DNA from: Hysterangium stoloniferum
Lineage: Eukaryota > Basidiomycota > Agaricomycetes > Hysterangiales > Hysterangiaceae
Direction: 5' to 3'
Assembly: GCA_015178975.1 (NCBI GenBank)
Contig: WHVD01000014.1
Coordinates: forward strand, 682,001 to 746,000
Length of the DNA: 64,000 bases
Position numbers and translations under genes: made by a program. Shown one piece after another: positions 58,543 to 64,000 of the stretch (position 1 is the stretch's first letter; every line of letters starts with the position of its first letter). The notes below the pieces were generated by a model that was not told the origin of the DNA, ran no database searches, and worked only from the letters and a program-made list of their open reading frames with translations.

Positions 58543-58908
58543 CACTGGAGGCACCCCAAGGTTTTTGGAGTTGGAGAACCTTCCAAAAATCCTACTATTT
58601 GGCCAAATTTTCTAGGAATTCTTTGAACTGATAAATGGTTTGAAAATTTCAAGGATTTTCCAAAGTGGAAAATCATATCTGAAAACTTTAAATATTTGTA
58701 TCAAAAAACTCTGACTACTGATGTTTCCTCAAATTTCATGATACAAATATTTAAAGTTTTTAGATATGATTTTCCGCTTTGGAAAATTCTACTAGAACTT
58801 AAAAATTTCAAACAATTTATCAGTTCAAATAATTCTCAGAAAATTTGGCCAAATATTAGGATTTTTGAAAGGTTTTCAAACTCCAAAAACCTTGGGATGC
58901 CTCCAGTG
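58543..58908. mobile_element. 366-bp foldback MITE, CACTA-like, TSD TGT
   Basis: Starts CACTGGAGGCACCCCAAGG and ends CCTTGGGATGCCTCCAGTG. The two ~160-base arms are inverted copies along almost the whole length (for example ATTTGGCC and CAAATATTTAAAGTTTT on the right). TGT occurs at 58540-58542 and 58909-58911. CACT(A/G) ends with a 3-bp duplication fit the CACTA (EnSpm) group. Confidence 0.88.
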
Positions 58909-58911
58909 TGT

Positions 58912-59182
58912 GGGGGGGCTGGGGTGGTGGAGATAAGAAAGAGAGGTAAATGAGATTTCTGACACCTGCGATGTGGGAGGATTTGAAGTCCTCAAGTTGA
59001 CTTTTGAAATTGATGTTCCACGCGTCCAGACCCCCATTCCAAAATGGTCTAGACAGTCTATAAATGTCCAGGGGCATTCTAGACCGGGGGATCTCGTCCG
59101 AGAGTCGCACAGATCAAAAACCAATTTCCTGACTATGTTAGCATCATAATGAAAGATAGAGTGATTAAATGCACCCACGTCT
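58912..59182. other. Spacer, no recognisable gene
   Basis: Minus-strand ORFs (59178-58876, 59110-58856) are open but overlap the MITE and lack domain features. Confidence 0.35.
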
Positions 59183-59577
59183 TCATACCCCCGCCGTTAC
59201 AGGCTTTGAAAAATCGACGCCAAGCCATACTATCCCCTCAGGCTCCCTCTGCAAGATTGACAACTCTAAGCGTTTGTCATCCAGAGCCTTAGTGATTTTC
59301 CTTGCGGGATTTGGGCTATCAAAGCGGTTAAGAAGATAAATCCATTTTATATAATCCAACTTCAGAAGAGAATCAACTGACATACTCCAACGCCTCCAGC
59401 TACTGCAGATAATACCACAAAGTCTTCGGAGCCGATAAGTGCGCCTGGTGAATGGACTGGAAAACACGATGAATATTTTTCGATCATGAGGGAGATACGG
59501 CTGTAGTGAGGATCTAAACCTGCATTGCACAAAATAAGGAGAACTGGGAGAGATGTTGACAATCTATCAGTGCCCAT
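59183..59577 (-). CDS. Candidate small secreted protein, unrecognised
   Basis: The ATG at 59577 begins a signal-peptide-like stretch (MGTDRLSTSLPVLLILCNA). A TATATATAAG box lies about 50 bases upstream (59628-59637), so the earlier ATG at 59625 is probably upstream of transcription start. A plausible intron (GTTTAG...TTCCAG, ~58 bases) leads into VHSPGALIGSEDFVVLSA and a GGVGV run. A second intron (from GTATGT at about 59380) may lead to the exon ending near 59183. Splicing is uncertain and no family is recognised. Confidence 0.35.
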
Positions 59578-59639
59578 GGTTCCCGTGGTGGGGAAGGAAG
59601 GCTGACTTTGGTCGAACATGCCCATCGCGCTTATATATA

Positions 59640-60470
59640 CTTTTCGCTTTGTGTCTCTAACTATGACAGGAAGTAGTGTTCTTAGCTATGAAGTCAGAGT
59701 TATGCCGCAGGATCCATGGTCTGGTCTCCTTCCGCCGAATTGTGTTAACTATAGTCTTTGATTGCATACAACCTACCTTGAAATCAGACTTCCTGTCTGT
59801 TGCACCAATTTGCAGGACTCGGTCGACCGTTACGACCCAGGACACCGACACCAGATTTGCATTTTGGGTTGCAACTTAATCATGAGGAAGGTGTAGAGAT
59901 AAAGAAGAACTATATTAAGCCTGTTTTGGAACCGTTATGAGCAACTAAGGTGGTTGCAGCTAAGCTATATATAGGCGGTCTGTACTCGGGCTGTGTACTC
60001 TCCCGTCTCCTGCATGCTCGGCATTGCAGAAGGAAGGTTAATTTGTCGGGATTAAGTTTGAACAGACCAAAATTAATTTAGGGAAGTGAAGAAAAATATG
60101 GACTGGGATTATTTGTGTCATTGTTCATTGTGACTCTGACGGCGGCAACAGTGGCTTCTATCATCAGGAATGCGGCCTCGCAGTCACCACAAAACATGTA
60201 TGTAGCAAGTCTTCCATATCCATGGTGCCTTCGAAAGAAGAGGAGGATGAATGTACGTCGGGTCCAAACATGACAATGACGGCTAAAGAGGAGCTAATCG
60301 AGCGGACGCACATGAAGCGGGTAGATGTGGGCTTGCGGCGACCATTGTTTAGAGAAAATACGTGGGATGGAGGGTAGAACCGAAGACATATGAGTTGCAG
60401 ATGCTCGGCTTGGGGTTTCGATAAAAAAAAATAGAAATATTTCTGTCATTCTGGTTTATATTATCTTACC
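59640..60470. other. Spacer, no recognisable gene
   Basis: A TATATAGGCGG element near 59967 and scattered short ORFs are present. Nothing can be assigned. Confidence 0.35.
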
Positions 60471-60474
60471 ACCA

Positions 60475-61273
60475 CGTTTGAAAGGCTTACTTTCATTAAG
60501 TGCGTAGTGTAGTGGGCAACGGTTTTGTCGGTCGATGTCTGGCAGAAGCAGGGCCAGCGAGAGTTCTTACCACCACCAGGGTCGAAACCGGGGTAGTCAC
60601 TACCCATGATATGTCAACCTTCATAACCAATATGTAGGCGTTCAGGGACAACGACACACAAGCATTTAAATTTCTGCTGGGAATTGTGCATGAATCTTTC
60701 AAGTCTATTGGGATGAATGTAGTTGCCTCTTGAAATGGGACTGTATATAATCCAGTCAGCAGTAGAGCAAATTATAAAGTGAATACATACCCCGGAATCT
60801 CAGCAGCTTCGCCCTGTACATAATCATAAGGAAACAAGAGTCCCATATTGTTCTTGTGGTTCAAGGCAATCCGCAAAGAGCCTGGGGCCATGCCGATGGT
60901 CATCCCGCAGTATCGTAAGCGACTGTTTGTGGGCGAGGTTTTTGACGTTCCGTAAGAATAATCCGCTGATATCCCATAATGTGGTGGTTGCAGTACGGAC
61001 TGTCAAAAGGAATAGAGGGATTGTTGGTATTGTTAAGGAGCAAAGTAAGGGTTTTACTGCCGATTCGATATTCTCGGTGAGCTTTTATCTCTGATTTAAT
61101 GGGATGGAAATACGAATGAAAAGAGTGCCAAGTGTTTGGTGTACTGAGACCCATCGTATTGAACGGTTTGAACGCAGTGTAGTCGACTGAATAACGAAAA
61201 AATAACTTTGAAGAGTGGTCGGAAGCTTCAGCCCCAGTTTACATAACAAACTTCCGAACAATTTATCAATCAA
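60475..61273 (-). CDS. Multi-exon candidate gene, unrecognised
   Basis: Minus strand. Open exonic pieces join with plausible splice signals. One is an early exon including VDYTAFKPFNTMGLSTPN; another is an exon after TTTTGACAG (about 61005) reading HYGISADYSYGTSKTS, then CGMTIGMAPGSLRIALNHK and LLFPYDYVQGEAAEIPG to GTATGT (about 60790). A third follows TATACAG (about 60737) and includes SRGNYIHPNRLERFMHN. A TGA follows at about 60622, after which GSDYPGFDPGGGK would continue in the same frame, so the gene may be shorter, spliced differently, or broken. No domain is recognised. Confidence 0.4.
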
Positions 61274-62151
61274 ACTCCATAGCTGGGATAGCGTTCGATC
61301 TTTTGGAGAAAGTGCTCCTTTAAATGATCAGCGCATTTCGATAAATGGTAATAGTTAATCCGTTAGCCTTGGCAATGACTGCGAGGATAAGATTTTAATC
61401 TTTTATATTAGTATGTACCAGAGTAATAATATTTTCCCTGTGCTGCCAGCGCTCAACGGTTAATTTAGTAGCTGGCGGGTATTAGTCATCTCCTGCGCCG
61501 CAGCGTAAAGCTTCTCAAAGCGTTGCGGTCTTTGCTTGTTGGCGCAACCGGCATAGCATGGCTATCCTACTAAGCTATCCTCTTTGACCATATAATTGAC
61601 CCAATTGCCAATTATACTGAGCTGCTATTCTAAGTATTCACCCTAATTAATTAGTGCCTTGCCTTGAGCTTGTTTCGCTGACTGGGACCTATGGCGGAAT
61701 TCCTTCGCGTTACCCAGGAACAGACCCTGCAATGTTCGACGGAATTCCCATATTGAATACATGTTGCAAAGTGTGGACAAAATCTATAACGAAGCTCCTG
61801 CGTAGCTTGCGATGATGCAATGCTGGCTGGTCTCAGGAACTTATATAGTTGTCGCTATCATCGCATTCCGCGACCGTCACAGGTTTACATAAGGCATCGA
61901 ATTACCAAAGGGTTCGAGAAGCTTCAACGGTTCAATATAGACTTTGACGCGGAGAGATCCACATCCGCGCGCTGAAAAGCAATTTAATGGAAGGCAGTGC
62001 TCCGCAGGCCGTCATGAGGACAATCCTTGGCGCATAATCACGTGACCTGCATATAGAAAAACGATCCCAAAATGCTTTAGCCTCACTTACGACGGCCCCA
62101 CCTTCTTACGGTTCCACGATCTACGTATATAATCCCAGTGGTCCTTTGATT
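61274..62151. other. Intergenic, upstream of the PalI-like gene
   Basis: No recognisable gene. The stretch before 62152 contains TATATAATCC (62126-62135), a possible core promoter about 20-25 bases from the ATG. Confidence 0.45.
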
Positions 62152-63065
62152 ATGGCATCTCCAGCAGCCCCAGGACTGTTCTTATGTTTCGCCGCGTTAG
62201 TGCTTCTTGTTTTTGTGAGAAATGTTTTAATGTGTCACTTGTGGAGATTGTATTAACAAGCTACTTCTTTCGCAGGTCTCGGTACGTGCCCATGCATAAA
62301 CAAGAATCACATAATTATCGACCACTGTGCTGAGCTCATTATGTACAGGTTTCTACCCCCACCTGGGACGAGGTATCCTTCCTTGACGTGACAAATGGAA
62401 GAACAACGATCAAATTTGGCGTTTTGGGTTTCACTGGATCATCGACCAGTGTCGGCTACACTATCGACCCTACACTATTAGGATTGCCCGCGTGAGTCCT
62501 ATAATGGAGACAGATAAACCCGTCGTGTTGAATGCATATATATTACTTAGAAATAGCCTTAAACTTAACAACGAGACCATTCGTAAACTCACATCTGTCC
62601 TCATCCTACACCCCATCGGTATGTCTTCAGATTCAATTACATGTACAGACTGTTGGATTTTAATGTCCCATATTCGCCGTTTAGCCGCCGGACTCTCTGC
62701 GCTCGCCGTCCTCTTCGGTCTCTGTGGTGCAGCATACTCCCGTGCAGGCACAATATTTATGACACTAGCAGCAACCCTCGCTGCTCTCGTCACCCTTGCG
62801 GCCTTTGCCATTGACATGGTGCGTTGATCACTGTCCAACACCCTCCGACGTGACTAACGATACAGTTCGCAATGCCCGTAATCAGATCCTATGGACTATT
62901 GTACGCAACCGCATTCGTGACCTAGGAGCATCAGTACGCGTAACGGCACGATATGGCGTTGCCAACTGGCTTACACTTGGTGCCGCCGTTGCTCTTATCC
63001 TTGCGTTCTGCGCCGGGTCGTTGGGGAGCTGCGGACGATATCGAAAGCAAAGGGCGACGATCTAA
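62152..63065 (+). CDS. PalI/Rim9 (SUR7) family four-TM membrane protein
   Basis: Predicted plasma-membrane protein; family members include Rim9/PalI of the ambient-pH (Rim101/PacC) pathway. Six exons: 62152-62214, 62276-62281, 62349-62491, 62557-62618, 62685-62818 and 62886-63065, totalling 195 aa. TM1 is residues 6-25, followed by the family motif VSVSTPTWDEVSFLDV and an extracellular loop with FGVLGFTG. TM2 starts at HPIAAGLSALAVLFGLC (about 91-112), TM3 at 113-138, and TM4 at NWLTLGAAVALILAF (about 163-186), with a short basic cytoplasmic end. Exon 2 is a 6-nt microexon coding Val-Ser; skipping it would shorten TM1's end by two residues without a frameshift. The gene appears intact. A general SUR7-like role rather than true Rim9 is possible. 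Confidence 0.85.
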
Positions 63066-63626
63066 GTGATGCAGCTGCGACGATTGTATAATAATTTCAT
63101 GACGGACAAACGCCCTTGATGATGATACTTGCGCTGGAAGCGAACCAAATGGACTTGTACTTCGTTTTCTCCTAATGATCTAGCTTATCGAGTAAGAGGC
63201 CACTCATGGTCTGTTATGTACTTCTAACATAATATATTAAAAAATATACTCGATGGGATATGCCTGTCCGGCGTGACTAGGAAAATAATATACTGGGCGA
63301 CAAATCTTGCATTTCTGGACTGACTGAGTTTGGAATGGGTCTGGGCGATGATTGCGCGCAAGTGTCAATTATCCTCCGAGTGTTTCGATTAGTTGCTCTC
63401 AGGAATCTATAGGTGCTCTCGAAAGTTCCCGCTCCTTAAATTATATGGTGGATCAACAAAAGGTGCTAGTCCTGGTAGCCAACGACAGTATATATATCCT
63501 CATGCTCACAGCGAGACAATATCACACTGGTGGGGCCTTCAGAGATAACTGCTAATAATCATACACACACATCTCACCATTCAAAGAGAAACCAAACAAC
63601 CAAACAAAGAAGCGTAGAAGGTCTTA
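63066..63626. other. Convergent intergenic region
   Basis: Lies between the 3' ends of the PalI-like gene and the P450 gene. No other gene is seen. Confidence 0.5.
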
Positions 63627-64000
63627 TCAATCGTCGACAATCTGCTCCAAAATAATCTTCTTGCACAATTCTGACCTTGGTTTAAATACACAAGGAAATG
63701 GCTCGGGTTCCCTACAAGTTGGTGCATCAGCTCCGAGCATCTTCCATGATTCAGATGTTCAAAAACATACACGATGGATCCCGATGTGTACTCTCCCGTA
63801 ATGGGAATATCATTCCCTTGAGCATCTTTGGCAGGGACGATATCAAAAACTTTCAGAATACAGGCCACCACGAGGAATAATGTGTTTGTTGAGAGATGTC
63901 GTCCCACACACATACTACATTCCCAGCGTGAGCAGGAAAGGGAATGTAGGAAAGGGGTGAGAAGCTACCCACCGTCTACCCTGACCCCACATAGCAGTCA
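63627..64000 (-). CDS. Cytochrome P450, C-terminal part (runs off the window)
   Basis: Haem-thiolate monooxygenase; substrate unknown. Exons on the minus strand: 64000-63973 (partial), 63914-63771 and 63711-63627. The haem-binding motif spans the first intron: WGQGRRMCVGRH, with the axial Cys in C-V-G (the usual Phe of the signature is replaced by Trp). It is followed by LFLVVACILKVFDIVPA and GNDIPITGEYTSGSIV, then EPEPFPCVFKPRSE, the typical C-terminal block. The stop is at 63629-63627. It resembles fungal CYP families near the OrdA type. The N-terminus and membrane anchor lie outside the window. Confidence 0.9.

Noticed and set aside
58856..59178. Minus-strand ORFs overlapping the MITE
   Set aside because: They read through the foldback arm and lack any recognised feature.

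Overview
The window looks like a transposon-rich region of a basidiomycete (probably Agaricomycete) nuclear genome. The evidence is short GT-AG introns of roughly 40-140 bp, two microexons (7 and 6 nt), fungal gene families (a seven-TM GPCR, a PalI/Rim9-type protein, a P450 with a fungal-type C-terminus) and chromodomain Ty3/gypsy, Copia, LINE and Tc1/mariner remnants. The genus cannot be determined from the sequence.

Only the two ends and one internal site carry ordinary genes: a GPCR (798-3248, +), acireductone dioxygenase of the methionine salvage pathway (52672-53424, -), a PalI/Rim9-like four-TM protein (62152-63065, +) and the 3' end of a cytochrome P450 (63627-64000, -). Two further multi-exon or secreted-protein candidates at 59-61 kb could not be identified.

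The remainder is layered repeats. 4.2-6.0 kb: decayed gypsy pieces in opposite orientations. 6176-13890: a nearly full-length chromovirus with 720-bp LTRs, gag, a broken pol, and an antisense spliced gene with a Zn2Cys6-type cysteine pattern between pol and the 3' LTR. 13.9-18.3 kb: a block of minisatellites. 18.5-26.2 kb: two diverged copies of a repeat unit, one encoding a two-finger protein, the other carrying a 1.3-kb TIR element. 26.5-34.3 kb: a second two-finger ORF, followed by two LINE 3' ends stacked on one target and a dead Tc1/mariner-type transposase. 34263-38337: a Copia element with TSD. 38.4-40.0 kb: a repeat split by a solo gypsy LTR; its empty site lies at 51.65 kb. 39.9-45.8 kb: a small TRIM-like element head-to-head with a second Copia, with 5' LTRs that appear swapped by an inversion. 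45.84-48.26 kb: second copy of the 27-34 kb unit, carrying a 639-bp solo LTR. 54.1-58.4 kb: a tandem non-coding duplication of about 2 kb. 58543-58908: a CACTA-like foldback MITE.

A common thread is decay by C-to-T change: in-frame stops in the dead elements are overwhelmingly TGA at sites where Arg (CGA) or Trp is expected, whereas the host genes are intact. Because several repeats are present as pairs, the window itself supplies empty sites for several insertions, so their order can be reconstructed.
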